A stretch of DNA of 64,000 bases from Channallabes apus (GCA_030522415.1 CM060109.1:22368661-22432660); one strand, 5' to 3'. Positions 47,032 to 60,829 are shown, counted from the stretch's first letter. The notes: a model not told the origin generated them from the letters alone. Numbers and translations are program-made.

Positions 47032-47165
47032 GGGGCACGGTAGCGTAGTAGTTAGCACTGTCGCTTTGCATCTCGATTCCTGTCTCTGCATGCATGGAAT
47101 TTGCATGTTCTCCCCCTGGTTGGTGAGTTTCCTTGTTGTGGCAAATTTTGTGAACTGCACCAATT
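47032..47165 (+). repeat. tRNA-headed SINE fragment
   Basis: ggggcacggtagcgtagtag then ttagcactgtcgctttgcat (A-box), and ggaatttgcatgttctcccc with ggtgagtttccttg. It is the head and first part of the DANA/HE1-type SINE, 3'-truncated. Confidence 0.7.
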
Positions 47166-47169
47166 TTTT

Positions 47170-50100
47170 GGAGTATTGAAAGAGCAAAAAAGTTTCATGC
47201 AACCAAAAGTAAATGGACAGCACTGGATTGCCAAGCCAGAAGACAATTACTTCCCCAATTTTACATGATTTACAGTATATACCCTTACTTAGCAATTACG
47301 TACATCATTGTTTGCTCCTCCGTATGTCAAATACTTACTTAATATTCATTAGATGTTAGCTACTTTTGTTCAGGTCAGATTGATGTGGCACCTCCCCATT
47401 ATGTAATTTCCCCCTCTCATCTCATATTTATTCATGTCTGGGTCGGCCTAAAAGATCCTGTTTTAATTTTTCCCATTATTATTATTTTCCCATTATCCCA
47501 TTACATTATGGATTAGTAATTATAGTTAATAGTTACAATTCTTTGTAAAGTATTTCCCCATCTTGTTGTTCTCCAGCAAGGCCAGTTCTGTCTGTTACTA
47601 CAACTGGCGTCCGCCTTACAGACATGGAGTTTATTTGAAGAAAGGGATTGTTTAGTCATTATCTAAACTCAATTGGCTAAACCACTTGTGACATATCGCT
47701 GTTTAGAAACACTAACACTTTGGCCCCCGATTTTAGAAAAGGAGAAAAAATAAACTCACAGAGGTTTTTTTTTTTTATTACAGGCAGAAAGTTTATACCA
47801 AGTTACACAATTCATTTTCCCTCCAAATACAAGCTGAGAGTCCACACTATATATCAAGACCATGTGTCAAGATACAAGCAATGGCAAAACAGAGTGGACG
47901 CCTCAGTGAAACTTTCCACAGACAAGCATAGGAAGGCAGTGAGCTGAAGGAAATAACGTTTGAATACTGTATACACACACACAGGAAAATCCACAGTGAT
48001 GAATCAACACCCTGAGTGCTGAATTAATACTGTAAAGTGTTTATATAGGTCCACTTACATTAATAGTGTTAGCACTGGGGATTTTTCCATGCAGTCTTAA
48101 CATTGTGCAATCTTTTACTAAGGCAACATACAGTAGTCTCTCTGGCAACATAGTCTCACAGAGAGTCTGTCTGCCAACTTGACTCATAAACCATAATCAT
48201 ACAGTAAGTCAGCCTTTAAAAAAAATGTTCAAATAGAAATAAAAAAAATTAATAAATCTCATCAGACTTAAAACTACTGTAATTGTGCTGTTGCAAAAAA
48301 AAGTTCTTTCAAATTAATTTATATTTTTGAATTATGTCCTGATTATATATTCTTTGCACTGCAGAAATAAAAATACAATGTACAGTGTTTGCTCTTTATA
48401 ACTACATCTGATTTGGAAATCATGTGCCCTGTATTTGACCCGTGCTCCCATTCCAACTTGGATTGTGATTTGGCTCCGTAAATAAACCATCCTACATAAT
48501 GATCCTCAAGAAACTCATGAGTCTTCCATGATACGTTTCTAAATTTATTTAAAATATGAACTTTTATCACTTATTCAGATAAACTTGTATAACATAACAT
48601 TAAATTTAACATACTGTACAGTATATGGTTTTAATAATCTTTGGTCTACCTTATTAATGCATTTATTTCCTGTTGTTTATCCATGTTGGAGTATGTTTGA
48701 TTTCCTTTAAGGCAAACCTCTGTAACCTCTTAAAGATTGCCAATTGTAAATCAATTAATTAGTAAATAGTAACATTTGTTGTGAAATTCTTTTGACCCAA
48801 AAGCACTGAAGTTTGACATACTTGCACATAACCTTACATGTCCCTCCATATGCATGTTTCATTGGGTTGAGGTCTTGTGTTTGTCAGTTTGTCTTCTTCC
48901 ATTTTCCCCTCATTGTATTGGCAGTTGTGTTGGCAGTGTATTTTGTGTTTGTTACTGTACATTTTCTGATCACTAGGTGGCTTCTATCAAATGCTGCCAT
49001 GTACTAAGATGTTTACCACATTTAACTATCAGGAAATAAAAGCTGAAATACCAATTTATCTTATTATATTGATCTTTTGAGCTCAAACCCAAATACCTTC
49101 AGTGAGTAAAAACTAAAGAATTGGGTTAAGTTGTTCCAATACTTTTGGGGGAAACTATATATGTGGGATCAAGCCCTAGCAGGTCATGACTTACTTTGAT
49201 ATAGAGGCTAATATTGTAGCTATAGCCAAATAGTGGAGGGATGCAACCAAAAAAATACTGTATGATGTCATTCTTGAGTGTGTTGGACCTATTGAGCGTG
49301 TGCGCTGGGCCATAAAATCAAGTTTTGTCAATGAATCATGAGCCTACTGTAACTCATTCCTGATGCAAACACGCTTATTTAAAGCTAAGCTGCACTAAGT
49401 ATTACCACACCTCAAACTTCCTTCTCCTGCCATTATAAGTGTTTTGAATGTATGCCATATTTTTTTTCTTTAAAACATCAAAGAATCTGACATGTTGGAG
49501 TCCCTCTCTTTTAATTGTAACATTGTAAGTGTAAAGATTTTACAGTTACAATGTTTAACTCATATTGAAATATAAAGAACAAAGAAACTTATAGGCCTGT
49601 ACGAACTTCACAGGTTTCGACTCATGCCAGATTCTTAAGAACTCATCAAAGAGCTAAGATTTAAAAGAAATTGGCCAAAATACAGTAAGTCATCTAAATC
49701 TCACTTGGCTCCTGCTAACATCAATAATTTTATCCACATAAAACAGATCTGTAGTTTTGAGGATTTTGAAACTGTAATCAGTAGTATTTCTCCCTCCAAT
49801 GACTATAATCATATCAGTCAGATGATAAGAGGTGATAATGATAAGAAATTATTAATTAGGAATAATAAGATAAATATTAATTAGGAGTCAGTGGTACTTG
49901 TAGGAAAGACATACTGTACTTGGATTAAGCAAAAGAAACACGTATGTGTGAACATATTTTAAAAGCTATGTTAGATAGAAACATTAATGTTGCTGTATTA
50001 CATACAATATACCAATTAATAGATTAAAATCTTCAATACACAAAGTTTGTGACCTAGCATAGGTTTGTGCAATATACTGTACATTATGTTTGAAATCAGA

Positions 50101-51380
50101 CAAAAGCCTTTATGCTCAACTTGTACTTAATAACGCAGTATATAAATGATATTTAGACAAACTTATATAAATTGTCTGTTAGACGACATAGTGAAGTTCC
50201 TGTATATATAAACGTGGAATAGGGAAAAAAGACATCATTCAGGTTTAGCAAACCTCCACTTTTCTTTTCTTTTCTTTTTTTGTGTGTGTACAGGCTTATG
50301 TGCCATACAAAAACAGCCTGACAGCCGAAGGTCCCCTGAGGTTTCCTTTGAGTGTGAATAGTGTTTGAATGAAGAAGGACGCAAAGGAACAAATCTCAAT
50401 TTCTCAATTTTGCACATATTTTCCCAAATGTAATGTAAAATGACCTTTTTTATTTACCTTTTTTTTTTTTTTTTAACTGTTCACACCTACTGTATATCTC
50501 ACATAATTTTTCAGTCCCCTCCCAAAATGTTCCTCACTTCCTCTGGGAACCCAAATTTCTGCCCCTTTCCAATGATTGTTTAATGATTTTAACAGAATAT
50601 ACAAAAGAATTCTATCTACTTCCCAACACACACACACACACAATTCACACTGAGCAAACAGATGTCGGATGTTTATACGCACACACATTTTCAGGCTCTG
50701 AGAACAAACTGCCTGGCCAACCTAAAGTCCTGTGTCTTACGTGTTTCTTTGACCACAGAGGGCATTGAATCCTTAAAAGGCAGTGAATAGGTAGGCATGC
50801 CCTTACTCTCTGTGCCAGCCAGCCAATTGAGATTTTAAAGCACGTTTTTGATCAGCGTGAAACCTGACACATCCCATTTGGCATTGTGTATAAGTGGAAT
50901 GAAAATATTAGTTTTGGATGATGGTGAAAGACCTGGCCTTCTACAGCTTCCTGTTGCCTCCAGACAGACCTGACCCACCCTCAGTCCTGACCTGCTTTGA
51001 CTGTCCTATAAATGACATTGTTCTTGGATGTGACACAAATTACATCAAGTTCTAATACTTTTAAAGCATTTTTTTTCTCATCCAGTTACCCTGATTTATT
51101 TAATGCAATGATCCCACAATTCAAATAGAAATAATCTTTTAATAGTTTATTGGCGATACAAAGCTTTTAATTCCTGAAATTTTATCCAATGGAACACATT
51201 AAGTTAATCTTTAAAAATCATCTACCCCTTTACAGACCCCTGAGGGTCCCAATGTAAAAAGCACCAACATAGAACTTTGTAAGTCATTGAAATCAGTCTT
51301 TCAGGAAAATCAGTATTCACCGATGTTATCACTTATACTGTAGATGCCATTTATAGAGAGTTTGATTTTACCTCTGGTCT
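47170..51380. other. Intergenic, no gene seen
   Basis: AT-rich unique-looking DNA. Short open stretches lack splice context or recognisable domains. 50780-51050 is slightly less AT-rich (ccagccagccaattgag, tgacccaccctcagtcctga) and could be conserved non-coding DNA, but nothing in the sequence proves it. Confidence 0.55.
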
Positions 51381-51384
51381 GTCT

Positions 51385-51600
51385 GTGTGGATGTCTGCAT
51401 GTTCTACTCATGTGTATTGGTTTCCTTTGGGTCCTCTAGTTTCTACCCACAGTCCAAATACATGCTTTGTAGGCCGAATGGTGTTATACCATATGATTGA
51501 GTGTGTGTGCAATGGGTTAACAATCCATCCAGGCTGTCCCCTGCCTTGTGCGCTAAGCTATCTGAGATAGGCATCTGGCCCCCTTTACCATTACACTGGA
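51385..51600 (+). repeat. SINE fragment
   Basis: gtctgcatgttctactcatg, ttggtttcctttgggtcctc, cacagtccaaatacatgctt and aatccatccaggctgtcccc follow the order of the DANA/HE1-type SINE body and tail. The head is missing. Confidence 0.65.
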
Positions 51601-52251
51601 TATGTGATATGGAAAATTGAAACATGAATAATAAGTAAGCTGTGAGTAAAATAAGAACAAATAATAAAAGCTAAAAGTGAAAACTTTTTTTTTTATCAGT
51701 GATAGATATATCCTGAGAATCTTGTTTTTTTTTTTGTACTTTCCCAGCTCATATTGGAAAAAGATGAGTGTCTCACAGAAGTGCTTGAGCTGAAAGAACC
51801 TCTGTCTGGAGCCGGGAGTGTAATCTTATTCACACAGATTCTTTTGGAGGGCAGGAATCTGATCAGAGTCTGCTTTATAGGCTCACCACATACAAGCTTT
51901 CCTTTCCACCCTTTCCTTATATTGAAATATGAAAAGTCTTCCATTTCTTATGGCAGATAGTGACACAAAAGCATCAATAGCATGACCTGCATCACACAGG
52001 ATGTGGGTTTAAAAACTGAGCTTCTATTGAATGAGTCATTACCAGTTCATACCATAGCAGTAAACAGCAACTGATCAAGCCTGTGAGTAAGTGAGTCGGG
52101 AATACGAATATGCTCATGGGAAGGACGGCTTTCAAAGTTCTCTCAAGAAAGTGCTGGTTCACTTCCTTACATCTACTGTGCTGCCTTGACATGATATCAC
52201 ACAACCAAAAATCAACCAAAAGTCAACCAAAATTACAAACTATAAATAGGC

Positions 52252-52329
<78 letters not shown>
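52252..52329. repeat. (AC)n microsatellite
   Basis: About 39 AC units followed by GA-rich sequence. Confidence 0.97.
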
Positions 52330-52333
<4 letters not shown>

Positions 52334-52615
52334 GAGAGAGACAGAGTAAGAGAGAGAGAAAGAGAATACAGTACTGATGCAGGAGGTGTGAAATGTACAC
52401 TTGGGCGAGGTAATACTCAAATCAATCACTTAAAACAATCATCCTATGTAATCAAGTACTATACTATATAGATATATACTATATTTACTATACTATATAC
52501 AACATATTTTAATATATAATTATTCTACAATATTTTTTTTATTAATATACAGTATATACTGTATACATAAAATAATCAAATAATTATGAAGAAGTGTCAA
52601 GCAGACTTTTTTTGT

Positions 52616-53430
52616 TTTCCAGTGCTCAGACAGGTCTGTGTCGATATCATGCCAAACTGGACAGAAGCCAAGATCTCACAGAAGCAACCCTTCCTGTTAA
52701 TCAATCTGGGAAGAATTATAAAACCATCTTCAAACAAATAAAAATTTACTTTGCTACAAGAAATATGTATATCATCTTCCCAAGATGGGTATCCCAGCAA
52801 ATTCATTCCAAGGGCAGACTCTTTAATGCTCAGAGATATAAAGAAAACCAAGAGCTGCATCTTATGACCCATGTGACTCAGCTTCCCACAGACAGTACAG
52901 AATGTGAATCTTATAAGACATGTCTCTTAGTGTTATACAGTAATGTTACCTCTCTGTTATATCTTTCGCATTTATTACCATGAGGTGCATCTTACTGTAG
53001 CTCCCACACTTCTGCACTGGAATATGGTTTAAGAGGGTTTTTGTCAACATTGTATTAGAAGCATTTGTTATCTCATTGTCATGTGGTCAACATTGTTCCA
53101 ATGTCATTTAATCTAAGTTATTCCGACTTATAAAAACAACCTAACAGCAGTGTTGTCCCAATGTTAACAAATTAACATCACCACAACCAAAAATTCCTGC
53201 GGAGATCTTTCTCTCCAAAAGGAATCCAATGGCATCACTGTGGTTTTCCAAAATTCCATCTTAACAAACTCCAAAGTCCTGGTATAATATTCTTTGGACT
53301 GATGACTCAATTCAAACTTAGTTGTACATAATAAAGCAGAAAGTATATGATGGAAGGAAGATGGGTGAAAGAAGAGCCCTTATGAAGAAGAGGAAAAGGG
53401 CTGGACAACCATGTCAACTGTTGAGCCTCA
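52616..53430 (+). mobile_element. Tc1-like transposon relic, interrupted by another repeat
   Basis: gggaagaattataaaaccat, gggtatcccagcaaattcat and aatgctcagagatataaaga are decayed helix-turn-helix codons of a Tc1-like transposase. The sequence breaks near 52930. After the dispersed repeat, 53200-53330 continues with aaagtcctggtataatattc then tttggactgatgactcaat, the first-Asp region (LWTDES-like). Confidence 0.6.
52970..53190 (+). repeat. Dispersed repeat, copy 2 (shared with 16315-16745)
   Basis: attaccatgaggtgcatctt, gcatttgttatctcattgtc, atgtggtcaacattgttcca and atgtcattt match copy 1 in order and strand but without its 250-bp middle. It sits inside the Tc1-like relic at 52616-53430. Confidence 0.65.
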
Positions 53431-53578
53431 CCCACAAATCAGCTACTGTGAACAATGTTATCAGAAAGACTAATGTCTTTTGATTTTCATACACAAATGA
53501 TATATCTTGCACTCTGCTTCCTCTGGCACTGAGAACTGAGCTATCTATGAATTTTAGTCTGATGTTGTTTGTGTCACA

Positions 53579-53942
53579 GTGTCTACAATATCTCATTATA
53601 ATGGCACCTGGAAGTGAGTGGGATATATTAAGCAGCAAGTGAAACTTTTGCTGTGTTGGAAGCAAAAAAATGGGAAAATGTAAGGAGTGACTTTGACAAG
53701 GGACAAATTGTGATGGCTAGAGAACTGCGTCAGAGCAACTCCAAAACTGCAGCTTTTGTGGGATGTTTCTAATCTGCAATGGTCAGGACATGGGGACTGA
53801 AAATTGATGAAAAGGTTAATGCTGGTTCTCATAGAAACGTGTCAGAACACACAGTGCATGACTAGTATGTTGGTGACAAAAGGGGGACCTACTCGATATT
53901 AGACAGATGACTATGATGTTATGGCCGTTCAGTTTAAGTGTC
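53579..53942 (+). mobile_element. Tc1-like transposon relic (family A)
   Basis: ggaagtgagtgggatatatt, gactttgacaagggacaaat and tgtgatggctagagaactgc encode the family A transposase start, and gtgtcagaacacacagtgca follows. The end (atgatgttatggccgttcag) is the family A inverted end. The middle and catalytic part are deleted. Confidence 0.8.
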
Positions 53943-54559
53943 ACTGGGCCTGCATTCGCTTGTTCTACACATGAGACATGACAATACTGTATAAAGGAGA
54001 TTCAATGACCTGCTATAAAGTACGATGAACAAATCGATAGGAATAAATACATCACTCGTAAAATCACCACAACAGAACATTTACAATTACATAACAGTTA
54101 ATGGAATAAAAGAGTTGTTATAAGTTAAATTAATTCCATTCAATAATTTAAATTACTAGATCCAATGTATACTCCCTTACAGAATAAATTATAAACCTTC
54201 CACAGGAGAAACAATCTTAATAGCCATAAATAGCAGAACCTGAAGTAGATTTTAATCTCTGTCTCCAAACTCCAGTATTCTGGGCAGCAGACATAAATCA
54301 TGGAAAATTACAATTTACTGAGCAAAACTGTTTAATAAAATTAAATATACTGACAAAGTAAAATACAAAATAAGGCTTTTTAAAGCAATAGCTGCTTTGT
54401 GAATAAAAAATTAGGGCCAGAAGGCATTTGTTTTACACTGCAAGAATCTATGCTGTGCAGAATCTGTGCTCTATAATACATTACATACTTTACATAGCTT
54501 CAGACTTTTCAAAAACAAGGGCATAATAAATTAATGAAATATAGTTGGAATTTCTGTCA

Positions 54560-54680
54560 ATTGGCACCCCATTCAGGGTGTACCACGCCTAGTGCCCTGA
54601 GTCCCGTGGGGTAGGCTCCAAGCCCGGCGTGATCCTGTAAATGATGAATGGTACAGTATAGAAAATGAGCGAGTGAGTAG
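54560..54680 (+). repeat. SINE tail fragment
   Basis: ggcaccccattcagggtgta, ccctgagtcccgtggggtag and gctccaagcccggcgtgatc form the 3' body of the same SINE family as 55600-55730. Confidence 0.65.
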
Positions 54681-55048
54681 TTGAAATTTAATTGTTTAAC
54701 ATATGCATTTAAAGCAGATTAGAATTTTTTTACCATCACATTTCATTGTTTTCCCATCACATTTTTTAAAATATATATTTTTACAATCACATTTCTTTAA
54801 CTGGCACACTTTATTAGGGCATCTCTCTTTCTCTTTTTCTCTCTCTCTCTCTCAAATATATTATGATCTTTTTTTCTCATTCAAAGAACAAGCCATCATG
54901 ATGAGGGTAAGGAAAAGAAAGGAAGATGTGCTGCCAAAGGACTAAGCTGTAGGAGAGGTCAAAACATAGGCAAACAAATAAAAGCAACCTTGATTCAGCA
55001 AAAAGGTCTTCTATCATCCCAAGCTATTTTTCTCTTATTGACAAGTGA

Positions 55049-55185
55049 TATTTGTCCTTAGGACTTAAATGTGCCACTGCAGCACACACACGGACAAACT
55101 TCTCGTCAAAGGTGGCTATCTTGGGCTCTGTCACCCGCTTACCTCTTCCTGTGTTTGTCTGCGCGTTAAAAACACACTAAAGTGC
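55049..55185 (-). other. Open minus-strand segment, possible unrecognised exon
   Basis: After an acceptor-like ttttaacgcgcag (minus strand, near 55165), the frame reads QTNTGRGKRVTEPKIATFDE, then KFVRVCAAVAHLSPKDK to a stop near 55033. The amino-acid content is protein-like, but I recognise no family and found no partner exon. It could be a terminal exon, a pseudogene scrap or chance. Confidence 0.2.
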
Positions 55186-55599
55186 AGGAGAATCAGCATC
55201 TCTCCCTTAGATTTCCTCTCTTTTCTTCAAAAAGCAGGATACTAACATTCCACCATGTTTTAACAGTGCTGATTACTGCATTGTAGATGGGTGGTGATGC
55301 ACTCTTAACTGCAGTCTGATTATGTGCTTGTTTTGTTTTTACTGTACATCCAATTAGTCTGTGCTTTATTACACTGCAGTGTGCTGAAAACCCACAAATG
55401 AGAAACTTAGTATGCTGAGTAAAAAAAAAAAAAAAACACAACAACTGTGACAGCTCTGGAAAAAACACATACTGTATACTGTTAATAATGCTGATAATGT
55501 GTGGAATAAGGCAAAAATCTGAAATAAAAACACTTATTATACACTGTGTTGCATTAACAAAAATAAATACCATATATTTTCTAATAAAGTATTCTAATG

Positions 55600-55730
55600 T
55601 GCCCTGTGCGATGGATTGGCACCCTGTCTAGGGTGTACCCTGCCCCGTGCCCTAAGCCTGCTGGGATATGCTCCGGGTCCCTGCGACACTGAATACAGGA
55701 TAAAGCGGTATAGAAGATGAGTAAGTGCGT
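55600..55730 (+). repeat. SINE tail fragment
   Basis: gcgatggattggcaccctgt, ctagggtgtaccctgccccg and tgctgggatatgctccgggt, then ggataaagcggtatagaaga. It is a better-preserved copy of the tail at 54560-54680. Confidence 0.75.
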
Positions 55731-55916
55731 ATTCTAATAACAACACTGGAAATACCAAATCCTTCACTTCTACAGTCTACAGTATGAGGTCTAGTGAACT
55801 AATATGTCATCACATCCCACAAAAGCAGATCATTAAAAGAGGAGATACAGTACAGTAGATGATGGTTAGATGACTTGAGATAAATTAGCAGGTCTTCCAT
55901 GTATGCAATACCTAGT

Positions 55917-56408
55917 ATCTAGACATGGACGACCAATACTCATCAGTGTACATAGAAAATGAAGGCTCTCCCATCTGGTCTCACAGAATAGCCACTAGCA
56001 TAAATTGCTGCTTAAGTTAGAACTGGCAATATTCCCATGATTATTCATGGCAATGTTATTCCTTAATGGCAATGACTATTTTCAGCTGGTTAATGCACCC
56101 TGCTACTCCATAATTGTTCAAGAATGGTTTGACTAACATGACAGTGAGTTTAAGGTGTTGATTTTGCCTTTTTCCCCGGACCTCAGTCCTATAAAGTATC
56201 TCTGAAATGTACTGGACAAACAAATTCAATCCACCAAACAACTTACCAGGCTTAAAGGTTTTTCTGCTAACATCTTAGTACCAGGTACCACAGAAGGCCT
56301 TCAAAGGTCTTGTAGAATCCATGCTTTAATGGGTCTGAGCTGCTTTTGGTGGCAAAAGGGCTCCACAATATCAGGCTCATTGTTTAAATGTTATGGCTGA
56401 TAAGTGTA
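55917..56408 (+). mobile_element. Tc1-like transposon relic (family A), 3' part
   Basis: gacatggacgaccaatactc, aattgttcaagaatggtttg, actaacatgacagtgagttt and ggtctgagctgcttttggtg are family A transposase codons. The right end atgttatggctgataagtgt matches the family A terminal repeat. Frameshifts and internal loss leave no usable frame. Confidence 0.8.
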
Positions 56409-56999
56409 TATGTGTATCAGGTTTTCATTTCACTGCTATATGGACGACTATCATCTGTATTCTACTTTCCTTTTTCAGGCATGCATCTTTTTTCATGAAT
56501 CTTGTCATGGTTGATTATCACCTCTCTTAGATCTCTCACCCCACTCCACTGCTACTCTGCCTCCTGCATCAGATTTAAAACACTGATGCCTGCCAACAAA
56601 CTCAGAAAATGGAGCAGTACCCACTTTCATCCCAAGTCATCCCAGCCCACTTCTTGAGTCTTTAGCACTGCTCAGTTGTTGTTGTTGTTTTTGCTATCTA
56701 TCAGGGTACAGGGAAGACTTGCATCAAGGTTCTTCTCTGTCCTGGCACTCAGGTGGTGGCATTCTTATCCAAGCACATCCATTCTTATTGTGTTTGTGTT
56801 TTTGTGTGTGTTGCTAAATGTCATAAATGTAAGTGCAGATGTACTTGAGGATTCCACTGTACAATCATATTTTGTGTGAACAATGATTTCACCATCATGT
56901 TCAAAATAGAATACTACTTCATTAAAAAAAAAACATTTGCATAAAAACATAATAAAAATCATCTGATCAAAACAAATACAACATCAGATTATTTAACAG

Positions 57000-57960
57000 A
57001 AATGAAGCCAAAAAGGAAAAAAAACAAAACATGTGGGCAATACTAAGTACCCCTCTGACAATAGTTGGTACAGTAGACCCACCTTCAGCATCAATAACAG
57101 CAGTTATCATTTCCTCTATGACTTTATCAGTCTCTCACATCTTTGCGGTGGAATTTTGGCCCACTCTTCTTTACAATTTTACATCGGTTTCTTGAGGTTT
57201 TGCACCATTTTATGCGCAGCTCTCATAAGTTCCCACCACAGCAATTCAATTGGGTTGAGGTCTGGACCTCGACTAGGCCATTCCAAAATCTTTATTCTTA
57301 AATTTTTTTTTATAATTCTCTCATTCTGACGTAGGTTTACTTGTTCATGTTTATTGTCCTGTTGCTTGACCCAATTTCAGCCAAGCTGTCAGACAGATGG
57401 CCTCACATTTGCCTTCAGAATACTCTGGTAAACAGGGGAGTTTATGGTCACCCCTTTACAGCCGCACTTGACAGTGGGTATGAGGTGTTTATGCTGAAAT
57501 GCTTTTTGGTTTTCGCCAATCATTGCGCTGGGCAATAAGGTCCAACAACTCCACTTCAGTCTCATCTGTCCATAGGACATTGTTCCAGGAGCACAAACCT
57601 CAGTCATGGTTCTTGTTCTTTTTATACAGAAGAGGCAACCCTTCCAAACAAACCATACTTGTACAGTAAGGCCTGTAGGGTTTGAGATGTACCTATTGGG
57701 GTTTCTGAGCATTTCATGGTCTGACCTAGGGGTAAATGTGCTGGGACATCCACTCCTGGAAAGATCGGTAACTGTCTTGAATGCTTTCACTTATGCGTAA
57801 TCTTACTCACTATAGAACTGTGATCTCCAAATTGTTTGGAAATGGTTTTTTATAATATTTCCAGATTGATGTGTGGTAACGATTTTTTCCTCTAAGAAAA
57901 TTGCTTATGTCTTTCCCTCTTTGCCTGGTTGTATTTGCCTAAAAGTAATCAGATGGATTT
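57000..57960 (-). mobile_element. Tc1-like transposon relic
   Basis: On the minus strand 57790-57389 still reads MKAFKTVTDLSRSGCPSTFT, HKHLIPTVKCG and NSPVYQSILKANVRPSV, diverged transposase. Further on, ggcctagtcgaggtccagac corresponds to the SPDLNPIE region holding the Glu. Several frameshifts break the gene. The related but far better copy is at 34145-35764. Confidence 0.8.
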
Positions 57961-59371
57961 TAGTATGTTTTAACACAAAAACTATAGAATTAGAAGTTGC
58001 TGTACCAACTTTTTAACATGACTATCTATTGTGAGGTGTTCAAATACACATATTTTCAAATTATGGATTTGAATGTGTTTTCTTACTTGGTCAAAAACTC
58101 CATAGGTCCTCTTTTATTATCACATAAATATAGTATTCCATAATAGGTAAATAGGCTGGTGTTTATGAATTTGTTTCAGTATGTGTAATTCAATTTTGAA
58201 ACTCTGTGGTTTTGTTTAAGCCAAGCACTCGTTAAAGGTGGTCTATAAGGGGGCTGTACTAGACGTAGGTTTGAGAAGGAGGAAAACAGCAGACTTGAAT
58301 TGCTTATAATCATTAAGTGAGTGATTAGTTCTCTTAATGTGTGCAGCGGGAAGGGGAGGATTAGTAAGTTTATTTACGTGCCAAAACTGTGAAGTGAAAG
58401 GAGGCTTGACATTTCTACAATTCGAGCTCTAATCTGTTTGCATAGTTAAGCACTGGCCTCGGTGCGTGTTTGTGTGCATTGTGTCATGTCTTGAGACGTT
58501 AGGGCCTGCCTACACTTAAAAAGACACAAATGCACACAGATGAACACATACACAAATACTGTACAACTGCATAGGGAAAGAGATTAATGAGTGTACTAAA
58601 AGGGTTCAGCTAAATGAACAGCTTGCAGCCATAAAAGAGACTAACGTAAAAGTTTAGCCAGAAATAAAACCCAAGACCTTCCTTCTAAAATGATTATTTT
58701 CTATAACCCATTATATGTTGGTACTGTATTTTAAAAAAGAATACTTTAAATACTGTATTGCCATTACTGCTTTGAGCTGGGCCACATGTTTTTTACATTT
58801 TGTCAGGGTTTACTGGCACTTAATAGTTAAATGATTTTTAATCATAAATTTTCAAACACTGCTCAAACATGCTTGATTTAAATTGGTCATGTGTTTTAAA
58901 AAAATGCACACATACTATACACTGCATTAAAATTGCACATACGGATATTTACTTGCACATTTGTTATAACTTTTATAGCAACACTTTGTCATCATGTACA
59001 GTGCTGAGACACATTTTCTCATGGAACTGTTTTTTTTTTTTGCATTTGAAAAAGCTTAAGAACATAGCCAGAAAAGCTTAAATAGTGCCAAATATTGAGA
59101 AGCACAATGTTTTAATTGGTTAGTGGTTTTACTGGTATTTTTGTTAGGGGTTAAGCTGAGCAGTGAAGAATTTTCACTTCACCTCTTCATCTCTCCATCT
59201 GTTGTTAAGTTTTAGAAGACATATTTGCGTAGGCAAGGATAATGATGACATGTCACCACTACATTCCACATGTACAGTACCTCTGGTATAGTATTCTGTG
59301 CATTAAATTACACTTAAACAAGCAAGAAACACACCACACACACATGCAATTTCATATTTCATATTACACAA

Positions 59372-59373
<2 letters not shown>

Positions 59374-59444
<71 letters not shown>
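59374..59444. repeat. (TAA)n microsatellite
   Basis: About 23 TAA units. The long poly-Ile and poly-Leu frames it creates are artefacts. Confidence 0.97.
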
Positions 59445-59700
59445 TTGGTTTCTTTTAGCTTTTTAGGAAGCTTTTCCTTGGCGATACTGTGAGATGGACC
59501 TATGCTTGTGGGGACTCTGACCAGGATATTAAAACATGACCACACACAATCACACACAGAAGAGCCCTACAGGACGGAGGGCTTAAATGCAAAAGGGTTC
59601 TATCTCACACCCATATGCACATACAGCAGACACCCTACAGCAAGGTGGAATTAAAAAAAAAAAAAATTAACATTACAAATCTAAATGCACGTCATACCTC

Positions 59701-59745
59701 TCTCTCTCTCTCTCTCTCTCGCTCTCTCTCTCTCTCACTCTCTAG
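59701..59745. repeat. (TC)n microsatellite
   Basis: A TC run with two interruptions, in AT-rich intergenic DNA. Confidence 0.9.
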
Positions 59746-59994
59746 TAAAAACATGCATACTTCCACCCTCCAGCAAGGTGGAAATGAACCAAAATCATTT
59801 CCATTATAAAAGACTGGCACATATCAGCTGCCTGCCACTGAGGGAAACGGGGAAACAGGAGAATAAAGGAAACAAGAGATCAGTGAGACATAGTTTACAC
59901 TCCACTTCATCATTAAATAACTTACAACGTACTGAAACTCCATTCTGAACTTACTGAATAGTCAATTTACTAAAACCATGTCACATTTAAATTG

Positions 59995-60405
59995 ACCTAT
60001 GAAAGCCGTTCAAGTCAAACCAGGACTTTTGATTTTACAGAGTAACAGTTATGAAAGTAATAACTACCTTTATTTCTCTATATAATCCCCTGCTACGTTA
60101 ACACTTTTATCCCAGCATTTCACTAATGTTTGGATATCATTAATGTAGAAAGTTTTCCTAGTATGCTGGAGCCACGATCACCCTGCTTGCTTTTGTCTAA
60201 AACGGCCTCCCAGGAACTCCTTTAAGCATTCCAAACATGTGGAAAAGGCTTGGAGCGAGGTCAGGACTGTATGGGGGATGCGGCAGTAACAACCAGACGA
60301 GTTTCTGTAACAAACGATTGTGATTGGTGTTTGTGAATGACTGCGTGTACAGTTTACACAGACAAATGCATCTCTTCTGCAGGGTGGTGACAACTTATCC
60401 ATCGA
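59995..60405 (-). mobile_element. Mariner-like element relic
   Basis: gcggcagtaacaaccagacg, gaggtcaggactgtatgggg and acggcctcccaggaactcct read on the minus strand as diverged mariner transposase (PPHSPDLAP-like, then LKEFLGGRF). cccagcatttcactaatgtt is the usual C-terminal block. The N-terminal half is missing and frames shift. Confidence 0.7.
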
Positions 60406-60446
60406 TTAACACACACAAAAACTGATTATCTCTGATTTTATATATA

Positions 60447-60448
<2 letters not shown>

Positions 60449-60515
<67 letters not shown>
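60449..60515. repeat. (TA)n microsatellite
   Basis: About 33 TA units flanked by ataatcagaga-type short duplications. Confidence 0.95.
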
Positions 60516-60517
<2 letters not shown>

Positions 60518-60829
60518 CAGAGAATAATCAGAGAATCAGGTAACAATGATATATTAAAATACAATATACATACGGTATTCAGTATATGTTATTATGCTAG
60601 TTTTTTCCAAAGGGGCATAATTGAACAGATTATACCGGTATATTATATTATACAGTCAGTAAACGTTTAAGCTCACACGCACACATACGTAATCCCACTC
60701 AGGCACATACTGTATACACCAGTGTGAACCAGAAGCACTAAAACTTCATAAGCAGTCAAACACCCATTGTGTTCCAATACAATCTCACTTCCTTTTCTTA
60801 TGCCGTGGTATTCTTCTCACCAAAATACA

